Positions 11,511 through 23,700 of a DNA stretch of 64,000 bases are shown one piece after another. This DNA is from Bedellia somnulentella (lineage: Eukaryota > Arthropoda > Insecta > Lepidoptera > Bedelliidae): positions 7,068,001 through 7,132,000 of the forward strand of contig OY755187.1 in the NCBI GenBank assembly GCA_963576735.1, given 5' to 3'. The notes beneath the pieces were generated by a model. The model was not told where the DNA came from, searched no databases, and saw only the letters and a program-made list of their open reading frames with translations. Within the stretch, counting starts at the first letter, position 1. The number at the start of each line of letters is the position of its first letter. Both the position numbers and the translations under genes were made by a program.

Positions 11511-12487
11511 AGCCGCATTGTTCCTATTTTCATATGCAGGTTTGATACGGCATTATTAAAATTATTAACATTACGAAAACCTCTTGTCTTTGTACCGTGG
11601 GTCTAATACGGTACATTCTGCGTGCAATATCGTTCTTTGGTTTGTTTTTCGCAACCAAACTGTTCTAGTTGTGCTACATGCTCGTCTATACATATATACG
11701 CAAAGTAATTTAAAATATAAAATTACTTTAGACAGAGTAACTGCTTTTTCACTCGATATCTCGTTTGTGAACTCATAAAATATTTGTGAAATTAGGACAG
11801 CGTTCTCTATTACCTTCTAATCTTCTTCCGTTAAAGCCAAGTCTTGCCTGACCAGCGCACATTAAAACTAATTTGCTTACGCTGGTATATAAAGTATGTG
11901 ACAGAATATAAGAAAAGATTTTATTGTTTATTTTTATAATGGTTTTTACTTGATTCATTGGTATAAAACAAAAACTTTTATTACAAATCCCATAATACTA
12001 CAGAAAATCCTATAATTGGCATAGAAATTCCAAATGTTGGCCTTGAATTATCTAATTATTGGCATGTAGGTAAATTATTGGAGTAGCAGGTTGGTAACTG
12101 TATAAATTAAAACACTTTTTTTACTAAGGTGTCTAGATATCTGTTTTTATTAAAGGTTCCTGGTACCTATCAAAAACTTAAGATGAATAAAATATAAATA
12201 AGCAACGAGTTCAACAATTTGTCTTACAAATTATATGTCATCAAATTATACTTATAATAGTTTTGGCAGTCTCACTCTCTCAATTTTCAATTACCTACTA
12301 CATACCTACCTAGGTATATTTAATAAAGATCTTCTAATACTTAGTACTCATCTTCTTACCTACTAATACTCGTAGTCATCATAAATCAAAATGCACTAAG
12401 GAACCTAAAAGCTCTCTTAGTCTTATATATCATAGGATTAGTCCTAACTTCAGTAATTTTTGTAGTTTGTTGTAACCCTAATTTTCA
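11511..12487. other. No supported feature
   Basis: AT-rich sequence with only short open frames. No repeat family, RNA gene or protein similarity is visible to me. Confidence 0.4.
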
Positions 12488-14365
12488 GTCAACATCTTCT
12501 CAATTTCACTTATGCTTAACTTTTTGTTACATTTGATTTTAACATCATCATCAGACTTCTCATCTTCATCCGTACTGGAAAATGGTTGAACGTGAACTGT
12601 TCCTGTTTCTTTTTTTAATCTTATTCTTAGTGTTACGATTTTCTGCTTTTATTTTAATACTGTTTAATACAACATTTTCTTTAAGAGTACTTTTAGTGTT
12701 ATTTTCTTAATTAATTTACCTTTTCTCTTTAGTAGTTCGTTCTTGTACAAAATGTACTTTATTTTCATCTTTCTTTTCTTTTTGTTCATGTTCTAATGGA
12801 ATGTTTACTTCATCCGAAAGTAACTTTCTTTTGACAGATGCAATAGTAAATTTTTTTTTGAGATCTCTTTTTTTACCTTCCTTTTTTTGTAATTATTCAT
12901 TTTTTTTGTTGTCGTTGTTCCGTTTGTTTTTGTATGCCTTCTTCTTTTTCTTTTTTTGCTATTATTTTCTTTTGTTCTTCTTCCTTGAACTCATTTGATG
13001 TAATAACATATGGTGTCTTCTTAGTTTGTCTCACTCCCTTCCTTTGAGGTGTTTTTGGTAGTACTAATACGTCATCTAGCTTTATTTTTCGTAGGTTTGT
13101 TTTATTAGGAGTTTTAAACGTTGGATTGGTTTCAGTTTCCAATATTTCAATTTCACGAAATGCTTTTGATGCTTTTGTCGACAATATGAGGTGAAGCAAT
13201 TGTTTATTAATTTTGCATGGTTTTTTTCTTTATACGGTTCAATTTGTACTTTGAAAGTTATATTTTGACATGTTTCAGTATCTTTTTTGTCTTTTTCGTC
13301 TATATCACAATCAATGTTTTCATTTGTTTCTTTTTGATCACTGACAATCTCTTCAATAACAATGTTTTCAGCAAGAGTTAGATTACATGACGTATCGAAT
13401 TCATCACACATACTAATATCAATATTTTCAATGTCCATGTAATGTTCTTCATTTCTGTTTTTGTCTTTTTCTTTAACATTTAATTTCTCATTCGGTTTCC
13501 CTGTTTCCATGTCTTTTTCTTTAGTTAGAGGAATATTAAATGATTTATCTAATTCGTCACTCATTATAATTTCCATATTTTTAATATCCATAGGATTTGT
13601 CTCATATATTTCTCTATCGTTGTTGTTTTTTTCACCGGTATCAAAGATCTCATTCCTTACTTCTCTTTCTTCAAAGTTTTCTTTCTGTTTTTGATGGTTT
13701 TCGTTTCCGTCAAAGAAAACGTCATATATTTTTTAAAATTTGCTCAGTCTCGGTCAAAACCTGCTTGTTTAAAAGTTTTGTTAGTGTGGACTGTCCTGCA
13801 TATCGTATTAAATCCTCTCTAGACATCATTTTATTAGATGCAGGGATTGCTTCATTTTCAGGCTTCTTCAAATTCTTACCTAAGCATTTCGAGTAGTCTA
13901 CAGCATTTGCATTCTATGGACAAAGGCCAGTAGCTCGAAAACCATTGATAATTGTATCTGGTTTTACGCATTTATCAATTGTTTTTTGCAACAAGGGCAC
14001 AAAATCAACTTTTGTGAGAGCTTTAGATGGGTTGTCACGCCGCCACTCTAAGACTGTCTTTTGCCAACCACCTTTAAGAGGTCTAAAAGCCGAAACATCT
14101 GCAGGCAGAAGTAGTCGTGTGCAATTGGGATAAAGCTCTATAAGCACAATATCCAATGAAGAGCAAAGCTCACTGACGTCATAAGTGAGGTGCGTTTTAT
14201 GACCATCTACAAATAAGATAACTGGGAATGGAACTTGGTTTTTTACCAGATGCAGATATAACACTTTTTCAATATATTGAGAGAACACCTCTGCTTTCAT
14301 CCAACTATTATCAGTCAGGCCTATACCCCAATCTGATGGTACCTTTGCGGCAATTACACCTGGCT
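12488..14365 (-). pseudogene. pogo/Tigger-like DDE transposase, 5'-truncated and broken
   Basis: The conserved part (14365-13727) has VPSDWGIGLTDNSWM, VILFVDGHKTHL (an expected catalytic Asp) and LLLPADVSAFRPLKGGW (another), the DDE_1 arrangement of pogo-type elements, which insert at TA. A stop replaces one codon at about 13911-13913. The frame then runs on through NANAVDYSKC to about 13727. Beyond that a long Lys/Glu/Asp-rich tail continues in shifting frames through KTPQRKGVRQTKKTPYVITS (about 13050-12990) to about 12488. This charged tail is typical of insect members of the group. The N-terminal DNA-binding helix-turn-helix region is replaced by unrelated GC-rich sequence at 14366. Confidence 0.75.
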
Positions 14366-14757
14366 CGGCTCTCTTTCTCTTCGACGCATCCATCTCTTCT
14401 GCGACGAACCGGTAATCATTCTCAGCCGAGGAATCATAATATGAGCTGGAAAGAGCATTCACCAGGTGGTGTGGCCCCACAGCGCCGCAAGCGCGGGAGC
14501 TGCAAAGCCGAGTCCCTACCGGGGATGACCGCCCTATACAACTCTAACGCGAATGAGTTCACATCACCCCGGAAGGTGAGGAGATCCCCGGGCTTCTCTG
14601 GTCTCGTCTCCACAACAGTTGTGTCAAAAGGAGATGATTTTAACGACTACCCATATCCATCCCGCGAAGCGACGGGCTCAGCCGGCTCGATGGGGGGCGG
14701 CGTACAGGAACGCCTCTCGGTAGGATCCGGAGGGGAGGGCGCAATGTCAGCGCAATT
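14366..14757 (+). other. GC-rich insert of unknown origin
   Basis: Composition changes abruptly from the AT-rich surroundings. An open frame (14419-14767) would encode MSWKEHSPGGVAPQRRKRGS and a Ser/Gly-rich continuation. It could be the start of a LINE ORF1 or a host-derived fragment; I do not recognise it. It joins the pogo relic on the left and SINE B on the right. Confidence 0.4.
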
Positions 14758-14945
14758 TGCTGTGTAGTGTCGGCTTAGAATATTTCCCCATTTCTTCCGG
14801 TGGGTGTACGTAAAAGGCGATTAACGGTATTGGGGCTTTTAAGGGATTTTTGGGCGATGCGGTTGGAGACCCATCACTAAGAACCTTTATTTCACCATCT
14901 ATTCCCCATGCACCTTCCAAAAGTGGCTGAGGAATTTCTAATTGA
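14758..14945 (+). repeat. SINE B copy 2, 3'-truncated
   Basis: The head (GTGTAGTGTCGGCTTAGAAT) and middle of SINE B are present. The sequence leaves the family consensus after GAGGAATTTCTAATTG, so the GTGAGTATATG tail is missing. Confidence 0.75.
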
Positions 14946-15229
14946 GGACTGGAAATTACAAAGGTGCTAAATGATTTCAATTTAAAACAAAGATAATTCG
15001 AAAAAGTGTTTATTTTGAAAATCTTATTCTAAAGAAAGTAACTACTCACATATTTAGAAAATGTCACTACATTTCTGATTATTATACATAAAGAAAGAAC
15101 ATGTGTCACTTAAAATAACAATTTCATACAGGTTTAAACAGGAAATACTTAGAAAAATGTTAAACCTAAATATCTGTTTCCTTAGAAGGGTGCTAACTGA
15201 AATTGGTCTGTACTGCAGAATGGTGCTAC

Positions 15230-15830
15230 TTAAGCACACAAATTTCTATAATACTGTTTGTGTTCTTCTTTTTCTAAATAGTCTATCATAGCCAACAAGT
15301 CTGCGTTTTTCTCTCTTTGTAAAAGATTTACTCTTACAGATAGCTGTAAATTAAAATTATTCAATAAAGTACTCGTACTTCTACCACGTTTCAAAACATT
15401 AACAGACTTAAAGTCTTCTATCTCTGAGAAGGTTTCTTTCATGAAAACTGTACCAGGATGTCCAGATACCACCTTCAACGAAACAGCTTTCGATGTATTA
15501 ATTTTTTTCGTATTGATTATATCATCAGCAGCCTTCTCGATATCAAAAAGTTATCTTTGTCCATAGGAACAACCTTGAAAAATGGTGGATTTGTTCTCGC
15601 TGTGGACACCATCTTTTGCAAATCTTCTGGTACATATGACATGTAACGTTTTTTACGTTTCTCTATGATACCAAAGTCCCTATCGCAGGGCAAAAAGGAA
15701 TGTCCTGATGACAAAAAATTAAGGTTTACTTCTTTATAATGTCCCAATACAACGAACAGTTATAATAAATAGAACCGTCCTATTTTTGTTTTGTCCTGCA
15801 CAGTTGTCACTGCAAATAGTTAAATTTTCT
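15230..15830 (-). pseudogene. Second DNC-x-GQN family relic
   Basis: Reading from high to low coordinates: SDNCAGQNKNR near 15815-15783, SGHSFLPCDRDFGIIEKRKK (about 15710-15650), VPEDLQKMVSTARTNPP, then GHPGTVFMKETFSEIEDFKS (15460-15400). The SGH...DxxxxxIEK block matches the HTH...VDxxHSLIERKKK block of the gene at 6245. The two are divergent members of one family, not a local duplication. A frameshift or stop separates the pieces and the 5' half is missing. Confidence 0.6.
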
Positions 15831-16769
15831 TTTTTAGGTAATTCAATACTATTGACAAAGGACCATGGGGGATTTTGTATGAACCCCGTCCCCACCCTAC
15901 AACAGTCATGGGATATGTGTCAATTTGTTTATTGGGACCCAAAAAAGTCTAAAGTACCTGTGTTAATTGCAAAAACATTTGGGTTTTTTTATAATAAAAA
16001 ATAACCTTTCGGCACAAATGTATTTATTTTTAACCAAAACTATTTTTTTCTACAAACAAAAAGGCATATTTCACGTAAACAAATGACGATTCTATGTACA
16101 TTGACGTCCTGTATCCATAATTGTGCCAAAACGTTCTCAAAATCACCTCCTCTGCGCACGTCCCGACTAGCTCGAACCGGTTTCCGGCACCTTCATTTTG
16201 CGACACTATTAGCGTTTAGCGTAATACTTTTTTATTCTCAGAGCTACTAAATCTCCACGCAATAAAATATATGAAAAATAATGATTTTTTTGGTTTCTAA
16301 AAAATAATGTTACCTTATAGCAAAGATATTAAAATACTACGCATTTAATATTAAAATATTATTTAGATCGCCATATTCTAGTCCTTTTTAATGCACACTA
16401 AGTAAACGTGTAAGTAAAAAAGAAGAATATATTATAAAATCTATACCCCAAGCATTTGAAATATGTCGCCATAGTAAAAAGTTCTCTATTCTAATAGATG
16501 TTTCAAATGACACTTGTTTGAAATCTGTTGGATGGTGGGTACGTTTTTTCCCATCGCCCTTTTAAAAGGCATGATGCAATTTCTTTTCCTCCTCTTCCTC
16601 CTAAACTCTCATTCCAAATCAAGGAGGGCACAAACATGACTTGCTATCTATTGATATGCAACGGAGATTGCTACCAGGTAATTGTGAAGATACTATATCC
16701 TTTTTCATAGTATCAGTAGCGGCATCAGCCTTTCTGTGAAGAAAACAACCTCGCTGACTTGACACCAGT
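15831..16769. other. No supported gene
   Basis: Mostly AT-rich. The part nearest 15831 may be upstream sequence of the DNC-x-GQN relic and the part nearest 16769 degraded gypsy sequence. No frame supports a call. Confidence 0.3.
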
Positions 16770-17199
16770 GCCATCTTTACGAAAAGCTTAAGCAAGTATT
16801 GCAAAGCGCCGACTCACAGCTCTCAGCTAATTTTTTCAATTCAAATACATATTGATCAATGGACTCATTTCCGTATTGATTTCAGGTAAAAAAATTATGT
16901 CTACCGACGGTTATATTTTTCTTTACCTTAAAATGTTGGTCAAGCTTATCTAATACTTGCTTTTGTGTTTTAAATGTTATTTTATTAAGATCCAATACGT
17001 CTCGGCACTGCGCACCCAATATGTGAAGTAAAATGTTTATTTTGGTCGTCTCTGACTTCGTGCTCAATTCACAAGCCTCAAAATAAATTTGAACACCTTT
17101 CTTCCACCTTTGCCAATCATTCCACAATGAACCCAATGCCACATTATTGTATGATTGATCGAACACAAACGGTTTAGGCGGCGTCAGTACTGTTTCCAT
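16770..17199 (-). pseudogene. Gypsy retrotransposon gag, truncated
   Basis: The minus-strand frame 17199-16882 encodes METVLTPPKPFVFDQ, then WNDWQRWKKGVQIYFEACEL, ILLHILGAQCRDVLD and VGRHNFFT. In a shifted frame it continues NQYGNESIDQYVFELKKLAE to about 16790. This is the N-terminal capsid-like part of Ty3/gypsy Gag. It starts about 110 bases downstream of a primer-binding site and LTR on the same strand, as expected for a 5' end. The zinc knuckle, protease and pol are missing. Confidence 0.75.
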
Positions 17200-17298
17200 T
17201 TTTAATAATGCACACTTCTTTTTTCTATTCTTTCACTTGTCACTAATAGTTTTCCAACACCTTCTATTCACTAACGACTGTACAATTAATAACAATTT

Positions 17299-17310
17299 CC
17301 GGCTGCGCCA
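17299..17310 (-). promoter_or_regulatory. Retrotransposon primer-binding site
   Basis: On the minus strand TGGCGCAGCCGG immediately follows the LTR end ...TTTTCCA. This is the usual position and form of a tRNA primer-binding site in gypsy elements. Confidence 0.7.
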
Positions 17311-18127
17311 TGGAAAATTAATTATAATATCATAGAGAGATCAGTAAAACACCACATTCAGATCAAGACTGATTTATATATTTCTTCAGTGGGTAGATAC
17401 AAATTAGCAATACATGACAGATACAACTCCAGTATTGTCATCTGCTGTGTAGTGTCGGCTTAGAATACCACTACCCCATTTCTTCCGGTAGGTGTACGTA
17501 AGAGGCGACTAACGGTATTGGGGCTTTTGAGGGATTTTTGGGCGATGCGGTTGGAGACCCATCACCTACAACCTTAATCTCACCATCTTTTCCCCACTCA
17601 ACTTTCCAAAAGTGGCTGAGGAATTTCTAATTCCCTAGCTCTGGCTCCCCTTCTAGGGATTTATAGCTGTGAGTATATGTATGTATTATCATCAAAATCA
17701 CATATTACTGCCAATTTTCATGACTGTACTATAAAGAAACTCCAATTCTTGAACACTGACTTTATTTCCACTTGGTCATATAAAATATATTACAACTAAC
17801 AATTAACTATTTGTACTATAATTACGGGCAGTAACTTTGACTAAACGTCTTTACTTCACTCCTGCTAACGATAGAATGAATAAAAATAATGTCCCGCCTC
17901 AAAAGCCGACCTCGTCCCCACCCATTACTTGTCAAACCGAAAACAGTCACTTCAACCGGAAGTTGAGGTGAAACACTTTACAAAACTGGTTGCTTTAAAC
18001 GGAAGTTGAGGTGAAACACTTTACAAAACTGATTAACAAAAGGTACTCATACTAAAAATCAGCATGTATTAATAATATATGTTTTTCAAAGAAATCATTA
18101 CAATATATTTTAACAAGAATCATTACA
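17311..18127 (-). mobile_element. Gypsy 5' LTR with SINE B inside
   Basis: On the minus strand the LTR runs TGTAATGATTCTTG (18127) to ...ATTTTCCA (17311), with TG...CA ends and a primer-binding site next to it. Without the SINE it is about 570 bp. It contains a 31-base motif beginning GGAAGTTGAGGTGAAAC repeated twice at about 17958-18030. The part 17730-18120 is nearly identical (about 2 differences in 391) to 25107-25497. Confidence 0.7.
17447..17688 (+). repeat. SINE B copy 3
   Basis: A near-complete SINE B inserted in the gypsy LTR. The flanks TATTGTCATC and TATTATCATC are an imperfect 10-bp target-site duplication. The insertion is younger than the LTR. Confidence 0.8.
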
Positions 18128-18716
18128 TTCGGCCATCCTACAGAGTGCTGCCTCCTGGCGCACGCAAAAACAAAATACAAAAGAAATCATTACATTCAAT
18201 TCATCTTAGCATTAGCACAAATATTAATTACTATATTCTTACATACATATACAACTTGTCAATTAAATTTGAAACATTTCCGTCTATTTAAAAACAGGAA
18301 ACCATTGAAACCATTTTTTTGTCATGATTGCGGATACAACAAAATATGTTACATAAATTTATAATAGTGACTGTCACAATCTACTCCTTTGAGTGTACGA
18401 CATTAGTACAAAGTTTAACTACGTCATTTTATTGAAATTCATAGAAATGTCATCATGCAGTATTGTTAATTAATTAATAAAATTAATGTTCATAACTCTA
18501 AATGTACTATTCATAAATTGAAGTCAGTGAAAAATATACACATAAAATAAAATATAACCCTATGCCACAGAGATATCATCATCATTTTAAGTTGACTACA
18601 TAAAAAAAATTTATATAATACCTTTCAATCAATTTAAACATATCAAAACGAAAACTGAATTATAATAGAACATAAAAACATGTTAACATTAAAATTAAAT
18701 ATTATTCTTCGTCATT
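18128..18716. other. No supported feature
   Basis: AT-rich intergenic sequence beyond the LTR. Only short chance frames are seen. Confidence 0.4.
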
Positions 18717-19015
18717 TCATAAGTCCTTAACACTATAGAAACATTTTTCCATTAGCCATTCAAATATTTTTCTTTTAAATAATATTATAGGAAAATTCTT
18801 AAGGTAATCAGGTATTCTGCACGACATATATAGTATACTTTTCCTATTTAAAACCTGTCTCAGATCTGGCATTGCTAATTTGTCTTTAAATTTTATATTA
18901 AGTCTATCACTCCTTGTTAATGGCATATTCTTAAAAAGTGATTTATTACTCTTTACAAAAACACACACTTCATATATGTAAATGCAAGCTAGTGGCAGAA
19001 TTTTTAATAATTTGA
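18717..19015 (-). pseudogene. LINE ORF2 C-terminal fragment
   Basis: The minus strand encodes YEVCVFVKSNKSLF, then LTRSDRLNIKFKDKL and RKSILYMSCRIPDYLKNFP. This is the conserved tail after the RT domain in Jockey/CR1-type LINEs. No RT core is attached. It is opposite in orientation to the next LINE relic, so it is a separate insertion. Confidence 0.65.
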
Positions 19016-19049
19016 AAAGGCCTTAAACACCGATTCGAAAAATTTATAT

Positions 19050-20010
19050 CATAAATGATTTTACACAATATCGACCTATATCCAAACGTTACATTTTTGC
19101 AAAAATATTTGAACAGATTGTCTCCCAGCTAATAATGAATGCTTTACATAAAACATATCTCTCCCTCTCAACATGGATTTTCTGAGGGGCGTTCGGTCGA
19201 ATCACTATTCACTATGCTATCCTTCACTAACAACCTCATAGATGCCATGGATAAAGGGCGACAAGTTAATGTTATGTACACCGACTTTTCTAAAGCGTGT
19301 GATAAGATACATTATTTCATGGCCATAAAATTATTAAATATAGTAATACATGGGGATGTGCTTCGATGGATCATTTCTTATTTGAAGAACCGTTCACAAG
19401 CATTGTAATAACATTTACAAGAAAACATAGCTTTATTGAACATGAGTACAGTTTGAATGGTATATATAAATCAAAAGAGTAACATCAATACGTGACTTGG
19501 TAATCGTAATGGATTCTAAAATATCTTTTATTTGAAATATCGATTATATAGTAAAAAAAAAACATTTAAATAACTTGGGTTTATTTTGCGTAGATATATC
19601 AAAACCGTTCAAAAACTTACATTATTTTATTATTATTTTTATTTTACTTTAGTTATGTGCGCTCAATATTGGAATTTGCTAGTATTATCTGGAGTCCCTT
19701 TTACGCCTGTCATATTTCACGAATAGAAAGAGTTTAGAAAAAGTTTATAAAAACATTGGAATATTGGTATAATTACTACGGTTATTATCTCCATTCCCGC
19801 TCAAATCATAAACTAACCACTCTTTCAGATAGACGTACGCAATTTGACTTGAGTTTCCTGTTTAAATTATTTAATAGTAAAGTTGACTCTCCAGAACTTT
19901 AGAAAAATATTATTTAGGATACCTGACATGGCTTGCAATAAACAGTTATTTGTCCCTCCGCATCATAAAACTATATATACTATACTTGCAACAATTTTAT
20001 TTCTTTGGTG
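19050..20010 (+). pseudogene. LINE reverse transcriptase relic
   Basis: It begins with QYRPISKRYIFAKIFEQIVS (19065-19130), then SPSQHGFSEGRSVESL and VNVMYTDFSKACDKI (the region of the first catalytic Asp) to 19408. After a gap it resumes at about 19650 with VRSILEFASIIWSPF and LTTLSDRRTQFDLSFLFKLF. The segment with the YADD box is lost. Order and wording fit a Jockey/CR1-type ORF2. Multiple stops; dead. Confidence 0.7.
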
Positions 20011-20684
20011 AATTGTGAATTGTATAACTCAGAATTTTATGAAATTGATCTGTTTTGTAACAGTTTAAACTCTTGTCACAAAATTAAGATATTCGCTTTT
20101 GACTTCATTTCATTCATCTTTTTTTTTTTTATAGATATTATTCCAATTTCCTATTTAGGTTAATTGTATAATTGTTGAGCCTGTCTAAAAATAAAAATTA
20201 CTGATGTATCTACCTGCCGCATACGAAATTGTTTAATATTAATTTATGAAGCTGTAGGTCTAATTGTTTCTTATATAAATGTGCACATTTAAAATGTTTA
20301 CGACAATTTGTTTCATAAATAAATGAAAATAAAATAAAAATATATCTTAACTAATTAACTTACGTTTGCTCCCGAGTTAACTGACAGTATATGTATTTCT
20401 TACTTATTTTAATAATTATTATTTTAGTTTAAAAAACATTAAATTAAGAATCATACCACGAAAGTGATTTAAAAATCTTCGTTGGTTAATCCCGATTATT
20501 ATATATAATGTCTACAAACCGCGAGTGTTTAAAAAAAAGTGTATTATATTAACAAGTTTTACTATGAACAATTTACAATCAGATAATTTTATATAGGATT
20601 AAGTTAATGTATATTTAATACGTAATGTAATTATTCAACTTGTTAAATAGATACCAAACAAGGTATAGCAGGGGTATTATATCA
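20011..20684. other. Probable LINE 3' region, otherwise nothing
   Basis: AT-rich. A segment ending AAATAAATGAAAATAAAATAA near 20320-20340 could be the LINE tail. No target-site duplication was found. Confidence 0.3.
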
Positions 20685-21077
20685 GTCATTGTCACTGTCA
20701 CTGCAAGTATCTGAACTACTAGGATCGCTATTCTGAACTTCTAAGGATTTTATACACACGGTCTAATTCTACCCAAGGCAATTGATAGAACCGTAATGCC
20801 TCTTTTTTATGTTTTTATTATTTCCGTATTACCTCTTTAAGCAAAAACCTGGACCGTCAGTAACCCTTCAACGATCGTTCTCGAGAACTTTCAAAATCTT
20901 AGAATGACCAATAAATTTTGAAAGGAGTTTGGTACTCTTCGCGTCATTGACAAAATTATTTCGCACAATCATCACTAAGTCGCCAACCTTGTCCTGAGTA
21001 GCAGGAGACCAATTAGAATTATATCTAACCAAGCAGAAGGTTGATTCTTTTCTATAATATATCTTATTTCTTGTCAA
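20685..21077 (-). pseudogene. Gypsy integrase C-terminal fragment
   Basis: The minus strand encodes YNSNWSPATQDKVGDLVMIV, then KSTKLLSKFIGHSKILKVLE (21077-20868). This is the GPF/Y-like module at the C-terminus of Ty3/gypsy integrase, which contacts target DNA. Past a break, a Ser/Asp-rich end (SDPSSSDTCSDSDND) closes near 20685. It need not come from the same element as the gag at 16770. Confidence 0.65.
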
Positions 21078-21329
21078 ATACTTTCAAGGCTGACTATGAT
21101 AAAATAAATTTAGAATTAAGTACAATAGATTGGGATACCTTACTCTCCTTGAAAGTTTTCATAGTATGGTGAATTTACTTAATGATACTTTACATTCAGT
21201 CATGATGAATTTGTTCCTAAACGGAGCAGAAAGATGTCAAAGTATCCTCCTGGTATAATTTACACTGATTCGGGTTCTCACTGAGTAAACAAGATTCGAA
21301 GTAGATGTTATAAATATAAAATCCTACAG

Positions 21330-22193
21330 ATAAACTTGAATACGATATTATACGTAATAGATGCCACAAACTTATGGATAAGTGCTATAGAGATTATAAA
21401 AATATACTTGAATCATAAATCAAAACTCATTCAAATTCCTTTTAGATATTTTTTTAAAGACGTAAAGGTTCTTTAGCAATTTCAGCCGAGATGCATCTTA
21501 ATAATGAAACTGGATCTAATGCACAAAAAATTAGTAGCCTATTTGCAACCCATTGCTCCAATTAGAATAATAAAAATATTGACAACAATGATCCAATTTT
21601 GAACAGTTTGTCATCTTCATACGTCACAAACAATACAAATATTTTTATCACCGAAAATGAAATTAGTAAGTACATACGTAAGTTAAACATTTATCAAAAT
21701 GCTGGTACAGACGGCATCTACCCTCTCTTCGTAAATTGTTGTGCAAAACATTTCTCTTTCCCTATCTGTATTATATTCAATCGTTCTCTACGAGACGGAC
21801 AGTTTCTTAATCAATGGAAAAGAGCACGATTTATACCTATTCACAAGAAAGGTGATTTATCTGTTGTATCAAACCATAGACCCGTTTCTCCCTTGTTTCT
21901 CTTACTATTTAAATGAAAATAATCTGCCTCATTATTACAAAATAAAATACATTATATATTAAGTATCACTAAATACATCACAACACGGTTTCAGAAAAGG
22001 GCGACCGGTCGAATCTAATTTAGTCAGCTATATCAATAAACCCTCCGACATAGTCGATGCTGGCCACCAAATTGATGAAATTTAGATAGAATTTGCCAGT
22101 GAATTCGTTAAAATTAACCATCCATTGCTGAATAAAAGGCTTGGATCAGTAGGTATCAGTGATTGGCTAATTCTGTGGTTTAATTCTTACTGA
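21330..22193 (+). pseudogene. LINE ORF2 relic (linker and RT)
   Basis: It starts with RCHKLMDKCYRDYKNILES at about 21360 and an intervening ISSLFATHCSN. Then ENEISKYIRKLNIYQNAGTD, ICIIFNRSLRDGQFLNQWKR and IPIHKKGDLSVVSNHRPVS follow (21599-21900). A further shifted piece has QHGFRKGRPVESNLVSYIN, KINHPLLNKRLGSVGISDWL to about 22193. This is the fingers/palm of a Jockey/CR1-type RT. Its sequence differs from the relic at 19050, so it is a different insertion. Confidence 0.7.
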
Positions 22194-22241
22194 AGTGTTG
22201 TACTCTCCTTTGAAACTTGCAAGTAGCACATCCTCAGTACT

Positions 22242-22487
22242 CTAACGGCTTGATATCATTCGCGCCTTATGCGGCGTTCTATCCTCTTCACTAGAAGATG
22301 TAGAAGGAGATCTTCTACTTCTTTTCCTCCTCAATTGATTTCTCGGGGGAGTTCCTGGAGGAGTCCCCTCGTTATCCTCGTGGGGTCGCATATCTGAAAT
22401 CCTAGTTCCTCGGAATAGATGTCTGACCCATAAGTCAAAATTCAGATAGTACAACATCCTAATTTCATTAACTCTTACTTTGGTCAA
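22242..22487 (-). other. Unrecognised Arg/Ser-rich open frame
   Basis: An 81-residue frame with HEDNEGTPPGTPPRNQLRRK and SRRSPSTSSSEEDR has biased, non-random composition and may be a fragment of a Gag or ORF1 nucleic-acid-binding region. No domain is recognisable and no partner gene lies nearby. Confidence 0.3.
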
Positions 22488-22549
22488 GGCAAGTTTAATC
22501 AGGTTAACATAGCAAGTTCATTCAGTTTTATTTATTAATTTGAAAACAC

Positions 22550-23700
22550 ACAGACAACTCCGTTCCATAATCGAATAAATATACACAATTCTTTCAGTCC
22601 CATAATCCAGTGAACATACACAGTTCATTCAATCCAATAATCCAGTTAACATACACAGTCCATTCATTCCAATAATCCAGTTAACATACACAGTCCATTC
22701 ATTCCAATAATCCAGTTAAGATAAACAGTCCATTCAGTCCCATAATCTAGCGAACATACACAGTTCACTCAGCCCAATAATCCAGTGAACATACATAGTT
22801 CACTCAGTACAATAATCTAGTGAACATACATAGTTTACTCAATCCAGTAATCCAGTGAACATACTTAGTTCACTCAGTCCAATGTTGTCGTCCTATGGCA
22901 TCCCACTGGTGCACAGGGCCTGCACAAGCTCCCGCCACGCCTTCCTGTCTGCCGCGACTTCCCTGGCCGCACTCCAACTCAGTCCCGCCGCTCGCAGCTC
23001 GCTCTCCACGCTCCAGCGCCAAGTGTGTACGGGACGGCCGCGGGCTCGCTTGCCGTCCGGTGGTTTCCACTCGAATGCGATGCTGGCGTTTGTGGTCCCT
23101 CTTCGAAATGTGTGCCCCATCCACCTCCATTTTCTCAGTGCGATGTCAGTCACCACTGGAGTCTGCTGTCATTTGTTCCACAGGTCCACGTTCCGGATTG
23201 TCATTGTCAACTCAACTCAGTCCAATAATCCAGTGAAAATACATAGATCACTCAGTCGAATAATCCAGTGAAAATACATAGTTCACTCAGTCGAATAATC
23301 CAGTGAAAATACATAGTTCACTCAGTCCAATAATCCAGTGAAAAATACATAGTTCACTCAGTCCAATCATCCAGTGAACATGCATAGTTCACTCAGTCCA
23401 ATAATCCAGTGAACATGCATAGTTCACTCAGTCCAATAATGCAGTGAAAATTCATAGTTCACTCAGTCCAATAATCCAGTGAAAATACTTAGTTCACTCA
23501 GTACAATCATCCAGTGAAAATACATAGCTCACTCAGTCCCATAATATGGTTGTGTTACGTAAATAAATAATTATGGTTGTGTTATGTAAATAAATAAATG
23601 TGGTTGTGTTATGTAAATAAATAAATATGGTTGTGTTATGTAAATAAATAATCCAGTGAACATTCATAGTCCACTCAGTCCCATAATACAGTCATCATAC
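22550..23700. repeat. 35-bp minisatellite array
   Basis: A unit around CCAATAATCCAGTGAACATA, then cATAGTTCACTCAGT, recurs every 35 bases (CAG landmarks at 22608, 22643, 22678, 22713). It runs to about 22880 and again from 23215 to 23700. The middle is occupied by a LINE 3' fragment (22880-23215). Four copies of a different 27-bp unit (GGTTGTGTTATGTAAATAAA) interrupt at about 23546-23650. Copies differ by point changes, so there are no CRISPR-like identical repeats with unique spacers. Confidence 0.85.
22880..23215 (-). pseudogene. LINE RT C-terminal end inside the minisatellite
   Basis: The minus strand encodes MVTDIALRKWRWMGHTFRRG, FEWKPPDGKRARGRPVHTWR and DRKAWRELVQALCTS (23156-22893). This is the conserved C-terminal tail of many LINE endonuclease-reverse transcriptases. 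It is far more GC-rich than the array on both sides. The 35-bp array resumes right after it, so it inserted into an existing array or was captured during expansion. Confidence 0.75.

Noticed and set aside
12801..13694. Plus-strand Phe/Ser/Leu-rich frames as membrane proteins
   Set aside because: They are antisense to the Lys/Glu-rich tail of the pogo transposase.
14228..14365. Plus-strand open frame continuing through the pogo relic
   Set aside because: It is the shadow of the minus-strand DDE transposase. Only the part after 14366 is unexplained.
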